Source: Rhodobacterales bacterium
GTDB taxonomy: Bacteria > Pseudomonadota > Alphaproteobacteria > Rhodobacterales > Rhodobacteraceae
Reading direction: 5' to 3'
Assembly: GCA_003249215.1 (NCBI GenBank)
Contig: QKJR01000092.1
Coordinates: 1-52,873, forward strand
Length of the DNA stretch: 52,873 nucleotides
Position numbers and translations under genes: made by a program. The notes under the pieces were generated by a model, which had not been told where the DNA came from, did not search any database, and worked only from the letters and a program-made list of their open reading frames with translations. Within the stretch, counting starts at the first letter, position 1; each line of letters begins with the position of its first letter. Of the stretch, positions 10,947 to 18,385 are shown piece by piece.

Positions 10947-10976
10947 CCGGCGCTCTGACGCGTCAGGGTAGCCGGG
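10947..10976 (+). promoter_or_regulatory. hairpin in the ileS upstream region
   Basis: Nested complementary arms CCCGGC / GCCGGG enclose the perfect 12-bp palindrome CTGACGCGTCAG (10955-10966), 60-90 bp before the ileS ATG. It could be an operator or a leader hairpin. No T-box motif is present. The rest of 10870-11036 shows no convincing feature beyond the ribosome site CAGGA before ileS. Confidence 0.35.
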
Positions 10977-11036
10977 ACTCATGAGCCATCCCCGGGCGCG
11001 AACGCTCCGCGCCCCCTCCTGATCAGGACCAATTCC

Positions 11037-13958
11037 ATGTGCGCCGATACGCCCGATACCACCGTCGATTACCGCGACACCGTCTTCCTGCCCGAAACCG
11101 ACTTCCCGATGCGCGCGGGCCTGCCGCTGCGCGAGCCCGACTGGCTCGCCCGCTGGGAACGCCTCGGCATCTATGACCGGCTGCGCGACAAGGCCGCCGA
11201 GGCCGCGCGCGCGGGCCACCCCCGCCCCGATTTCGTGCTGCACGACGGCCCGCCCTATGCCAACGGCCATCTGCATATCGGCCACGCGCTGAACAAGACG
11301 ATCAAGGATATCATCGTGCGCAGCCATCAGATGATGGGCCACGACAGCCGCTATGTGCCGGGCTGGGACTGCCACGGCCTGCCGATCGAATGGAAGATCG
11401 AGGAGCAATACCGCGCCAAGGGCCTGAACAAGGATGATGTCGACATCGTCGCCTTCCGTCAGGAATGCCGCAAATTCGCCGAAGGGTGGGTCACGATCCA
11501 GCGCGAGGAATTCAAGCGCCTCGGCGTGACCGGCAACTGGGCCGATCCCTACCTCACGATGAACTTCCACGCGGAAGCCGTGATCGCCGAGGAATTCATG
11601 AAATTCCTGATGAACGGCTCGCTCTATCAGGGCTCGAAACCCGTTATGTGGTCGCCGGTCGAAAAGACCGCGCTGGCCGAGGCCGAGGTCGAGTATCACG
11701 ACCACACCAGCCACACGATCTGGGTGCGGTTCAAGCCGGCCGCGGGGCTCGACGGGGCCTCGGTCGTGATCTGGACCACGACGCCTTGGACGATCCCGCA
11801 AAACCGTGCGGTGGCCTATGGGCCTGGCATCGCCTACGGGCTCTACCGCATCGATGAGGTCGATGAGAAATCGACCGCCACCGCGGGCGAACTCCTGCTC
11901 CTCGCCGATGCGCTGGCGCAAAGCGTGATGACCGCGGCGAAGGTGACGGCGTTCACCCGGGTTCGCGATGTCGCGGCCGGGGAATTCGACGGTGTAATCC
12001 TCAAGCACCCCTATAATGGTGTCGAGGGCGGGAATGGCGAATGGGATTTCGAAGTCCCGATGCTGCCCGGCGATCACGTGACCGAGGATGCGGGGACGGG
12101 CTTCGTGCATACCGCGCCCAGCCACGGCGACGACGACTATCAGCTGGGCGTCAAGTTCAAGCTGCCGATGACCTATAACGTCGAGGCCGATGGCAGCTAT
12201 CGCAAGGATCTGCCGATCTTCGGCGGCGAGGCGATCCTTGACGAGAACGGCAAGGAAGGCCCGGCGAACGTCTCGAATATCAAGCAGCTCGCCTATGCCG
12301 GCGCGCTTCTGGCCAAGGGCAAGATCAAGCACAGCTATCCGCACAGCTGGCGCTCGAAGGCTCCTGTGATCTTCCGCAACACGCCGCAATGGTTCGCCGC
12401 GATCGACGTCAAACTCGATGACGATCTGAACACCTATGGCGACACGATCCGCAAGCGGGCGCTGAAATCCATCGAGGAGCTGGTGAAGTTCACCCCGGTC
12501 TCGGGGCGCAACCGCCTGCATTCGATGATCGAGAACCGCCCCGACTGGGTGCTCTCGCGGCAACGCGCCTGGGGCGTGCCGCTGACCTGCTTCACCAAGA
12601 AGGGCGCGAAACCGACCGACCCCGATTTCCTGCTGCGCAACGCCGAGCTGAACGCCCGGATCGTAGCGGCCTTCGAGGTCGACGGCGCCGATGTCTGGTA
12701 TCAGCCGAGCTTCAAGGCCCGCGTGCTCGAGGGCATCGCCGACCCCGAGGCCTATGATCAGGTCTTCGACGTGCTCGACGTGTGGTTCGATTCTGGCTCG
12801 ACCCATGCCTTCGTGCTGCGCGACCGGGCGGACGGCACCAAGGACGGCATCGCCGATGTCTATCTCGAGGGCACCGACCAGCACCGCGGCTGGTTCCATT
12901 CCTCGCTCCTGCAAGGCTCGGCCACCAAGGGCCGCGCGCCCTATCGCAACGTGGTCACCCATGGCTTCACGCTCGACGAGAAGGGCATGAAGATGTCCAA
13001 ATCGCTCGGCAATACCGTGGCGCCGCAAGAGGTGATCGACGAATACGGCGCCGATATCCTGCGGCTCTGGGTGGCGCAGACCGATTACACCGCCGACCAG
13101 CGGATCGGGCCGAAGATCATCAAGGGCACCGCCGACAGCTATCGCCGGCTGCGCAACACGCTGCGCTTCCTGCTCGGTGGCCTTGCCGGCTTCACCGAAG
13201 AGGAACGCGTCGCGCCCGCCGAGATGCCGGAGCTCGAGCAATGGCTGCTGCACCGGATGGCCGAGCTCGACCATGCCGTGCGCCGCGACTATCGCGCCTT
13301 CGATTTCTCGGGCGTGTTCCAGACGCTGTTCAACTTCTGCACCGTGGATCTCTCGGCGCTCTACTTCGATATCCGCAAGGATGCGCTGTACTGCGACGCG
13401 CCCGGCTCGATCCGCCGGCGCGCCGCGCGCACGGTGATGGACCTGCTGTTCCACCGCCTCACGACCTGGCTCGCGCCGATCCTGCCCTTCACGATGGAGG
13501 ACGTCTGGCTCTCGCGCTACGATGACGAGGGCGCCTCGGTCCATCTGCAGGACTTCGCCGAGACCCCGGCCGATTGGCTCAACGAGCCCTTGGCCGCGAA
13601 ATGGGACGGCATCCGCCGCGCCCGCCGCGTGGTGACCGCAGCTTTGGAGGTGCAGCGCACCGCCAAGGTGATCGGCGCCAGCCTCGAGGCCGCCCCGGTC
13701 GTCCATATCGAGGATGCGGCCCTGGCGGCGGCGCTGAAATCGGTCGATTTCGCCGAGCTCTGCATCACTTCGGGCCTGTCGCTGACCACCGATCCGGCCC
13801 CGAACGAGGCCTTCCGCCTGCCCGAAGTGCCGGGCGTCGCGGTGGTCTTCGAGGGCGCCGAGGGCGAGAAATGCAGCCGCTGCTGGCGGATCCTGCCCGA
13901 TGTCGGCAGCCACAAGCACCCGCATACCTGCGCGCGCTGCAACGACGCGCTCGGCTGA
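11037..13958 (+). CDS. ileS: isoleucyl-tRNA synthetase
   Basis: Class I aminoacyl-tRNA synthetase that charges tRNA(Ile). At 973 residues it is slightly longer than E. coli IleS (938). The HIGH motif is at residues 80-83 (NGHLHIGHALN), followed by the conserved GWDCHGLPIEWKIE region. The editing domain (CP1) has WTTTPWTIPQNRA and GTGFVHTAPSHGDDDY. KMSKS lies near residue 652 (GMKMSKSLGNT). The C-terminal zinc-binding domain has CSRCW and CARCNDALG at about 945 and 965. This is the bacterial IleS1 type. A Rho-independent terminator follows 22 bp after the stop. Start is the ATG at 11037 with CAGGA upstream. Confidence 0.98.
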   Translation: MCADTPDTTVDYRDTVFLPETDFPMRAGLPLREPDWLARWERLGIYDRLRDKAAEAARAGHPRPDFVLHDGPPYANGHLHIGHALNKTIKDIIVRSHQMMGHDSRYVPGWDCHGLPIEWKIEEQYRAKGLNKDDVDIVAFRQECRKFAEGWVTIQREEFKRLGVTGNWADPYLTMNFHAEAVIAEEFMKFLMNGSLYQGSKPVMWSPVEKTALAEAEVEYHDHTSHTIWVRFKPAAGLDGASVVIWTTTPWTIPQNRAVAYGPGIAYGLYRIDEVDEKSTATAGELLLLADALAQSVMTAAKVTAFTRVRDVAAGEFDGVILKHPYNGVEGGNGEWDFEVPMLPGDHVTEDAGTGFVHTAPSHGDDDYQLGVKFKLPMTYNVEADGSYRKDLPIFGGEAILDENGKEGPANVSNIKQLAYAGALLAKGKIKHSYPHSWRSKAPVIFRNTPQWFAAIDVKLDDDLNTYGDTIRKRALKSIEELVKFTPVSGRNRLHSMIENRPDWVLSRQRAWGVPLTCFTKKGAKPTDPDFLLRNAELNARIVAAFEVDGADVWYQPSFKARVLEGIADPEAYDQVFDVLDVWFDSGSTHAFVLRDRADGTKDGIADVYLEGTDQHRGWFHSSLLQGSATKGRAPYRNVVTHGFTLDEKGMKMSKSLGNTVAPQEVIDEYGADILRLWVAQTDYTADQRIGPKIIKGTADSYRRLRNTLRFLLGGLAGFTEEERVAPAEMPELEQWLLHRMAELDHAVRRDYRAFDFSGVFQTLFNFCTVDLSALYFDIRKDALYCDAPGSIRRRAARTVMDLLFHRLTTWLAPILPFTMEDVWLSRYDDEGASVHLQDFAETPADWLNEPLAAKWDGIRRARRVVTAALEVQRTAKVIGASLEAAPVVHIEDAALAAALKSVDFAELCITSGLSLTTDPAPNEAFRLPEVPGVAVVFEGAEGEKCSRCWRILPDVGSHKHPHTCARCNDALG

Positions 13959-13980
13959 GGCCCGCGGAACCAAAACGACA

Positions 13981-14008
13981 AGGGCGCCTCCGGGCGCCCT
14001 TTCTCTTG
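13981..14008 (+). terminator. Rho-independent terminator of ileS
   Basis: Perfect 8-bp stem AGGGCGCC / GGCGCCCT around loop TCCG, followed by TTTCTCTT. It begins 22 bp after the ileS stop and runs straight into half-element B, whose own T-rich stretch prolongs the tract. Confidence 0.85.
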
Positions 14009-14009
14009 G

Positions 14010-14054
14010 CTTTTTCCTGGTTGAAATACTCCGGGGTCCGGGGCCGAGCCCCGG
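14010..14054 (+). repeat. intergenic element, half copy (site B)
   Basis: Reads CTTTTTCCTGG-N3-AAATACTCC and then the short hairpin CCGGGGC-CGA-GCCCCGG (14038-14054). This is one arm of the palindromic family plus its terminal hairpin. It sits between the convergent ends of ileS and pcs and ends 7 bp before the pcs stop codon. Confidence 0.75.
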
Positions 14055-14061
14055 CCGCCTG

Positions 14062-14766
14062 TCAGCCGCGCGCGGTCGCGCGCTCAGGCACGATCTGCTG
14101 CACGATGCCGACGCCAAGCAAATAGACCGAGGTCACGACCAACCCCCAATGCGCCCAGCTTTCCGGGTGAAACTCGACCAGCGCGGCCCAGCCTGCAAAC
14201 CCCGTCCAGGCGATCGACACCGGCAGCGAGAGCGCGCGCCAGCGCATCGTGCGGGTCGGATGGATGAACTTGAGCGGGAAGAACATCGCCACGGCAAGCG
14301 TCAGAACCACCCCGAGGGTGATCCAGAAATCGGGCTTGAGCGCGAAGAGCACCAGCACCACCATATTCCAGCAGGCGGGGAAGCCGGAAAACGAATTATC
14401 CTTCGTTTTCATGCGGGTATCGGCGAAATAAATGACGCTCGCATAGGTGATCGCGATGATCGCGAGCCAACCGGTCCAGCCCGGCAACAGCCCCGATTTG
14501 AAAAGCGCATAGGCCGGAATGAAGACATAGGTCAGATAATCGACGATCAGATCCATCAGGACCCCGTCATAGGTCGGCCAGTTGGTCTTGACCTCGTAGC
14601 GCCGCGCGAGCGGGCCATCGACGCCGTCCACGATCAGCGCGACGACGAGCCAGAGAAACATCAGCGACCATTTTTCCTCGACCGCGGCGAGCATCGCCAG
14701 CATCGAGAGGACCGCGCCGGTGGCGGTCAGAAGGTGCACGGACAGGGCTTTGAGGCGCAGGGTCAT
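14062..14766 (-). CDS. pcs: phosphatidylcholine synthase
   Basis: CDP-alcohol phosphatidyltransferase that makes phosphatidylcholine directly from CDP-diacylglycerol and choline, in the inner membrane. The 234-residue protein has about seven to eight hydrophobic segments. The family signature DG-x2-DG-x8-G-x3-D-x3-D is read from VDGVDGPLARR through YDGVLMDLIVDYLTYVFIP, near residues 48-80. That long spacing and the following FIPAYAL are characteristic of Pcs rather than PgsA or PssA. ATG at 14766 with GAGGGG upstream. The gene ends 7 bp from repeat half-site B. Choline-dependent PC synthesis is typical of Rhodobacter and rhizobia. Confidence 0.92.
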   Translation of the reverse strand: MTLRLKALSVHLLTATGAVLSMLAMLAAVEEKWSLMFLWLVVALIVDGVDGPLARRYEVKTNWPTYDGVLMDLIVDYLTYVFIPAYALFKSGLLPGWTGWLAIIAITYASVIYFADTRMKTKDNSFSGFPACWNMVVLVLFALKPDFWITLGVVLTLAVAMFFPLKFIHPTRTMRWRALSLPVSIAWTGFAGWAALVEFHPESWAHWGLVVTSVYLLGVGIVQQIVPERATARG

Positions 14767-15096
14767 GGCCCCTCATGCCGGAACCATGCCCAAAGGTAAA
14801 GTCCGCATCCACGTCCGAAACAACCCGACCGGCCACGAGACCGCGGGGGCTGCGCAAGCGACGGGGCGCGAGAGCGGGATGTGAAACACCTGAGTGAAGC
14901 GGGGGCGTGAAACGCGGACGAAAAACACGTGCCGGACGGGAGCGGCAAGCAAGGCAACACGTCGCGGGAGATGGGTCGCTGAAGACGGGGGAAGACCGGG
15001 GGCGAGGCGCGCGCGCTTTGCGCACGCGCCATCCGGCGCGCCTTTGGCGCGCCGCCTCGCGCATCCCGCAGCTCTGCAGGTGCGCCCTGACCCGGT
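14767..15096. other. 330-bp gap between pcs and the EF-hand gene
   Basis: No credible gene: open frames here lack a ribosome site and have random-looking composition. The half near pcs (14767-15000) should carry the pcs promoter, but I cannot point to a clear -35/-10 pair. It holds two GTGAAAC copies (14884 and about 14907) of unknown meaning. The half near the EF-hand gene holds the hairpin cluster listed separately. Confidence 0.5.
15001..15060 (-). other. clustered hairpins able to form a three-way junction
   Basis: Two strong neighbouring hairpins: GGCGCGCC-TTT-GGCGCGCC (15035-15053), and a 10-11 bp stem GGCGCGCGCGC / GCGCACGCGCC around TTT (15006-15030, one G-T or mismatched pair). An outer stem, GCGAGGCG (15002-15009) with CGCCTCGC (15053-15060), would close both but partly competes with the second hairpin. 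The block lies 37-96 bases downstream of the EF-hand stop codon on the minus strand and has no T-run, so it is not a standard terminator. Confidence 0.5.
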
Positions 15097-15627
15097 TCAG
15101 CCGATTTTAGACAGCAGGTCCAGGAATTGCCCGACCCGTTCACGGTCGGACGCAGTGGAAGTAGAGGTCGTATCCCCCGAACTTTCGTCCGCCATCAGCG
15201 CATCGAAAACCGATTGGTAAAGCGACTGGGGATCGCCCGCGGCGCCGGCGGCCCCACGCCGTTCGGCGACGGCCCCCTGCAGCGCATCGGCCGCGGCCTC
15301 CATCTCGGTCTCGGACCACAGCCCGTCGCCGTCGCTGTCGACCTTGGAGAAGAGATCCGACAGCACATTGGCGACCGGACCCTGATCGAACTCGGACTGC
15401 GACAGGGTGCCGTCGCCGTCGCGATCGTTCATCGCCGCGAGCGCCTCGAACAGTGATTGCGCGTCGCTGCCACCGGAGGAGGAGGACGGAGGAGGCGGCG
15501 GAGGAGGAGGGCCACCCGAAGCCCGGGCGGTGGAATCGCTCTGCGAACTGCTTTGCGAGGCAAGCAGCGTCTGCAGCGTCGAGAGCGAACTGGTGCCGGT
15601 CAGGCCGGTCAGTGAAGTCACGTTCAT
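15097..15627 (-). CDS. EF-hand calcium-binding protein with polyproline tract
   Basis: A 176-residue protein with two canonical EF-hand loops: DRDGDGTLSQSEF (about residues 68-80) and DSDGDGLWSETEM (about 97-109). Asp/Ser/Gly/Glu stand at the expected calcium-ligand positions. The N-terminus is Ser/Thr/Leu-rich (TSLTGLTGTSSLSTLQTLL) and is followed by eight consecutive prolines and a Ser/Gly run. There is no Sec signal peptide and no membrane segment. ATG at 15627 with AAGGA eight bases upstream. The overall shape resembles small secreted or surface EF-hand proteins of proteobacteria, but export is only a guess. It is followed by an unusual hairpin block. Confidence 0.85.
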   Translation of the reverse strand: MNVTSLTGLTGTSSLSTLQTLLASQSSSQSDSTARASGGPPPPPPPPSSSSGGSDAQSLFEALAAMNDRDGDGTLSQSEFDQGPVANVLSDLFSKVDSDGDGLWSETEMEAAADALQGAVAERRGAAGAAGDPQSLYQSVFDALMADESSGDTTSTSTASDRERVGQFLDLLSKIG

Positions 15628-15740
15628 CGAAGCATCCTTTCTGGACCAAACGCGGGGACAGGCTGCACTTCGGCGATGAACAAAGCCTTTCGATCACCCG
15701 ATCGGCGGGATTGAAAAATGCCTAAAAACAAGGGGGATTT

Positions 15741-15773
15741 CGAAAAGAATGCGCCGCAGAAGCCTCAGGCGCG
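15741..15773 (-). terminator. possible terminator of xerC
   Basis: On the minus strand GCGCC-N12-GGCGC overlaps the last codons and stop of xerC and is followed by ATTCTTTTC. The stem is short (5 bp), so this is a weak candidate. The same 137-bp gap must also hold the promoter of the EF-hand gene. Confidence 0.35.
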
Positions 15774-16688
15774 CGGGTGGGCCGCGCGATAGACATCCAT
15801 CAGCCGCGCCGTATCGACCGCGGTGTAGATCTGCGTGGTCGCGAGGCTCGCATGGCCCAGAAGTTCTTGAATTGCGCGCAGATCGCCGCCCGAGGCCAGC
15901 AGATGCGTGGCGAAGGAATGGCGCAGCGCGTGCGGCGTGGCGCTCGCGGGCAGACCGAGCGCCATCCGCGCCCGCTCCATCGCCTTTGCGATCAGCCGGG
16001 GATTGAGCGCGCCCCCGCGCGCGCCATAAAAAAGCGGCGTCTCGGGCGTGACCGGATAGGGACAGACCGCGACATAGGCCGCCACCGCCGCGCGCGCGGC
16101 CGGCAGCACCGGCACCAGCCGCTCCTTGCCGCCCTTGCCGCGGATGCGCAGCACCTCGGGCAGCGGATGAGCCGCACCGGTCAGACCCAGCGCCTCGGAA
16201 ATCCGCAGCCCGCACCCGTAAAGCAGCGTCACCACCGCCGCATCGCGCGCCGCGATCCAGGGCTCGGAGGCCTGCAGATCGACCTCGGCGATCACCGCGC
16301 GGGCCGCCTCCTCGGCCAGCGGCCGGGGCAGCTTGCGCTGATATTTGGGCGCGCGGGCGGCCAGAACATGGGTCGCGTCGAAGCCCTCGCGATCGGCAAG
16401 CCAGCGGATGAAGCCCTTGACCGACGAGAGCGCCCGCGCGAGCGAGCGCGCCGAGAGGCCGCGGGCGCGCTCATGCGCCATCCAGGCGCGCATGTCCGAT
16501 TGGGTGACCTGCGCAAGACGCCCGAGGCCAAGGCTCTCGCCGTGGTGCTGATGCAGGAAGCCAAGGAACCCCGCAACATCGGCGCGATAGGCGGCGACCG
16601 TGTGATCCGAGGCGCCGTCGAGCGCACGCAGATGGTCGAGCCAGCTCGCCAGCGCATCGCCGGCCGCGGGCGAAAAGCCGAGGCCCAC
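15765..16688 (-). CDS. xerC: tyrosine recombinase XerC
   Basis: Site-specific recombinase that, with XerD, resolves chromosome dimers at dif. From the GTG at 16688 it is 307 residues. The N-terminal SAM-like DNA-binding domain contains DHTVAAYRADVAGFLGFL. The catalytic residues are in place: Arg in YGCGLRISEALGL, Lys in GKGGKERLVP, HALRHSF, GHASLATTQIYT with His and the nucleophile Tyr. The start at GTG 16688 has GAGGGCGG upstream and lies 10 bp after the DUF484 stop; a longer frame to GTG 16736 would overlap that gene. The DUF484-xerC order is standard in proteobacteria, which supports XerC rather than XerD. Confidence 0.93.
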   Translation of the reverse strand: MGLGFSPAAGDALASWLDHLRALDGASDHTVAAYRADVAGFLGFLHQHHGESLGLGRLAQVTQSDMRAWMAHERARGLSARSLARALSSVKGFIRWLADREGFDATHVLAARAPKYQRKLPRPLAEEAARAVIAEVDLQASEPWIAARDAAVVTLLYGCGLRISEALGLTGAAHPLPEVLRIRGKGGKERLVPVLPAARAAVAAYVAVCPYPVTPETPLFYGARGGALNPRLIAKAMERARMALGLPASATPHALRHSFATHLLASGGDLRAIQELLGHASLATTQIYTAVDTARLMDVYRAAHPRA

Positions 16689-16698
16689 CGCCCCGCCC

Positions 16699-17409
16699 TC
16701 AGCCGAGCCAGCGCCGCATCGCGCGCTCGAAGACACCGGCGAAGAAGGCCAGAAGATCGGTGCCCTGCGCGGGCTTGAACTGATGCGGATCCTCGGCGCC
16801 CATCACCAGAAGACCCGGGAGCCGCCCCTCACCCAGATCGAGCCGCATCAGCGCCTCGGAGCGGATCCAGTCTGCGGCCTCGCCATAGATCGCCGCCGAT
16901 TGCGGCAGGCACTGACGCAGCACGACGGCCCGCGGCGGACCGCCCGAGGCGCGGCCTGCGCGCATGTATTCGTGGATGAAACCGGGCTCGGCCACGCAGA
17001 GCACATCGCCCAGACGCCGCAGCGCGGGGTCATCCTCGGATTGCCGGCTCTCGAGCACGAGGCGCACGCAATCGACGCGCAGAACCTCGGCCACCTCGGT
17101 GGAAAGATTGGTCAGGAAGCTCTCGAATTCGGTGGGGTCGAGCATCTTGAGGACCGCGCGGTGGATCTGATTGGTCCCCGCGAGATTTTCATAAGCCGCC
17201 GCGATCACCGAGCGATGGGTATCCTCGAGCCGGTCCAGCCGCGCCTCGAGGCGCTGCATCGCGACGCCGCGCAGATCGACGATATTGGTGCCCATCGCGC
17301 GTTCATTCGCGGCGATCAGCGCCCGCATCAGGTCGCGGTCTTCCAGAATGACTTCGGGATCGGAAATGATCTTGTCGCGCAGAAGTTCTGCGAGGTTGCT
17401 GTCGCTCAT
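16699..17409 (-). CDS. DUF484 family protein
   Basis: A 236-residue cytoplasmic protein of the DUF484 family, which has a GAF-like fold and is nearly always found next to xerC. Visible features are an N-terminal helical part (LAELLRDKIISDPEVILEDRDLMRALI), a coiled-coil stretch (QRLEARLDRLEDTHRSVIAAAYENL), and a GAF-like domain ending in QGTDLLAFFAGVFERAMRRWL. The role is unproven. The ATG at 17409 was chosen because MSDSNLAELL begins the conserved part and AGAGACAGG stands just upstream; upstream in-frame sequence is the intergenic region. xerC follows after 10 bp. Confidence 0.88.
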   Translation of the reverse strand: MSDSNLAELLRDKIISDPEVILEDRDLMRALIAANERAMGTNIVDLRGVAMQRLEARLDRLEDTHRSVIAAAYENLAGTNQIHRAVLKMLDPTEFESFLTNLSTEVAEVLRVDCVRLVLESRQSEDDPALRRLGDVLCVAEPGFIHEYMRAGRASGGPPRAVVLRQCLPQSAAIYGEAADWIRSEALMRLDLGEGRLPGLLVMGAEDPHQFKPAQGTDLLAFFAGVFERAMRRWLG

Positions 17410-17488
17410 GCCTGTCTCTTTTATCGCTCTTTGCGCCAGAGTAGCGCGGATCACGGCTTCGTGCAGCACATTTTCGGGGCCGAAATGC

Positions 17489-17516
17489 AAACGGCCCGCC
17501 GATGTGGCGGGCCGGT
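17489..17516 (-). terminator. Rho-independent terminator of the aldolase gene
   Basis: On the minus strand a 9-bp stem CGGCCCGCC / GGCGGGCCG around a 5-base loop is followed by TTTGC, about 20 bases after the transaldolase-like stop codon. It separates that gene from DUF484-xerC, whose promoter must then lie in 17410-17488. Confidence 0.8.
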
Positions 17517-17534
17517 CATCGTCTTGGCGCGTGA

Positions 17535-18188
17535 TCAGACGATCTTCTGCCCGGTCTTGGCCCAATCCTTGAGGAACTGATCGAGCCCCTTGTCGGTCAG
17601 GACGTGGTTCGCCATCGCCTTGATCACGGCGGGCGGCGCGGTGATCACATCGGCGCCGATCTTGGCGCAATCGGTGATATGGTTGACCGAGCGGATCGAG
17701 GCGGCGAGGATCTCGGTCTTGAAATCGTAATTGTCGTAGATCGTGCGGATGTCCTCGATCAGCTCGAGCCCGTCGAGGTTGATATCGTCAAGCCGCCCGA
17801 TGAAGGGGCTGATGAAGCTCGCACCGGCCTTCGCGGCAAGGATCGCCTGCGCTGCCGAGAAGCAGAGCGTGACATTGACCTTGTGGCCCTCGGATGCGAA
17901 AGCCTTGCAGGCGGTCAACCCGTCCCAGGTCAGCGGGACCTTGATCGCGATATTGGAGGCGATCTTGGCCAGTTTCAGCCCTTCGGCGATCATGTCCTTG
18001 GCTTCGGTCGCGACCACCTCGGCCGAGACCGGGCCGCCGACCATGTCACAGATCTCGCGGGTCACTTCCAGAATGTCGCGCCCCGATTTCAGGATCAGCG
18101 AGGGGTTGGTGGTCACGCCATCGACCATTCCGAGGTCGTTGAGTTCCTTGATGGCCGCCACATCGGCGGTATCGACGAAGAATTTCAT
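17535..18188 (-). CDS. transaldolase / fructose-6-phosphate aldolase family protein (TalC/MipB type)
   Basis: Small class I aldolase of the TalC/Fsa subfamily: either a transaldolase of the pentose phosphate pathway or a fructose-6-phosphate aldolase. The 217-residue length is typical (E. coli FSA is 220). The Schiff-base lysine is K83 in [11 protein letters not shown]. Also present are the N-terminal [23 protein letters not shown], and [14 protein letters not shown] at 18188 with GGAGG six bases upstream. Sequence alone does not decide between the two activities. Many alphaproteobacteria use this short form as their only transaldolase. The minus-strand start faces priA across repeat site C. 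Confidence 0.88.
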   Translation of the reverse strand: MKFFVDTADVAAIKELNDLGMVDGVTTNPSLILKSGRDILEVTREICDMVGGPVSAEVVATEAKDMIAEGLKLAKIASNIAIKVPLTWDGLTACKAFASEGHKVNVTLCFSAAQAILAAKAGASFISPFIGRLDDINLDGLELIEDIRTIYDNYDFKTEILAASIRSVNHITDCAKIGADVITAPPAVIKAMANHVLTDKGLDQFLKDWAKTGQKIV

Positions 18189-18262
18189 GATCAGCCTCCG
18201 GATCGAATGTCGCGCAGGAGATAGCGCAAACGCCCCGCGATGGCGAGAGCGGAATCGGTTGA

Positions 18263-18363
18263 GGGGGGCGCTGCCCCCCGTCGGCTCTGCCGCCTCCCCC
18301 CGGAGTATTTCGGCCAAGAAAAAGCAGAGGGCTTTTCCTGGTGCAAATACTCCCGCCGGAGGC
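18263..18363. repeat. palindromic intergenic element (site C)
   Basis: Left end: hairpin GGGGGG-CGCTG-CCCCCC (about 18263-18279), then CGGC-TCT-GCCG. Core arms are GGAGTATTT-N3-CCAAGAAAAA (18302-18323) and GCTTTTCCTGG-N3-AAATACTCC (18331-18353), around a short loop, ending CGCCGGAGGC. It fills most of the 197-bp space between the divergent aldolase gene and priA. It resembles A and G in layout but uses the CCAAGAAAAA version of the core. Confidence 0.85.
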
Positions 18364-18385
18364 ATCGAAGGTCAGGGCGGGCGCG

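Noticed and set aside
8955..10966. Similar palindromes CTGACGTCAG (8955-8964) and CTGACGCGTCAG (10955-10966) as a shared operator
   Set aside because: Different half-site spacing, short length, and unrelated downstream genes. Chance is a sufficient explanation, so only the second is listed, as a hairpin.
10681..11036. T-box leader for ileS
   Set aside because: No T-box sequence, no specifier loop, and T-boxes are not expected in alphaproteobacteria.
10821..14117. A very long open frame on the minus strand opposite ileS
   Set aside because: It is the mirror of ileS, created by strong third-position GC bias. Its product has low-complexity His/Arg/Gly composition and no ribosome site, while the plus strand has every IleS motif.
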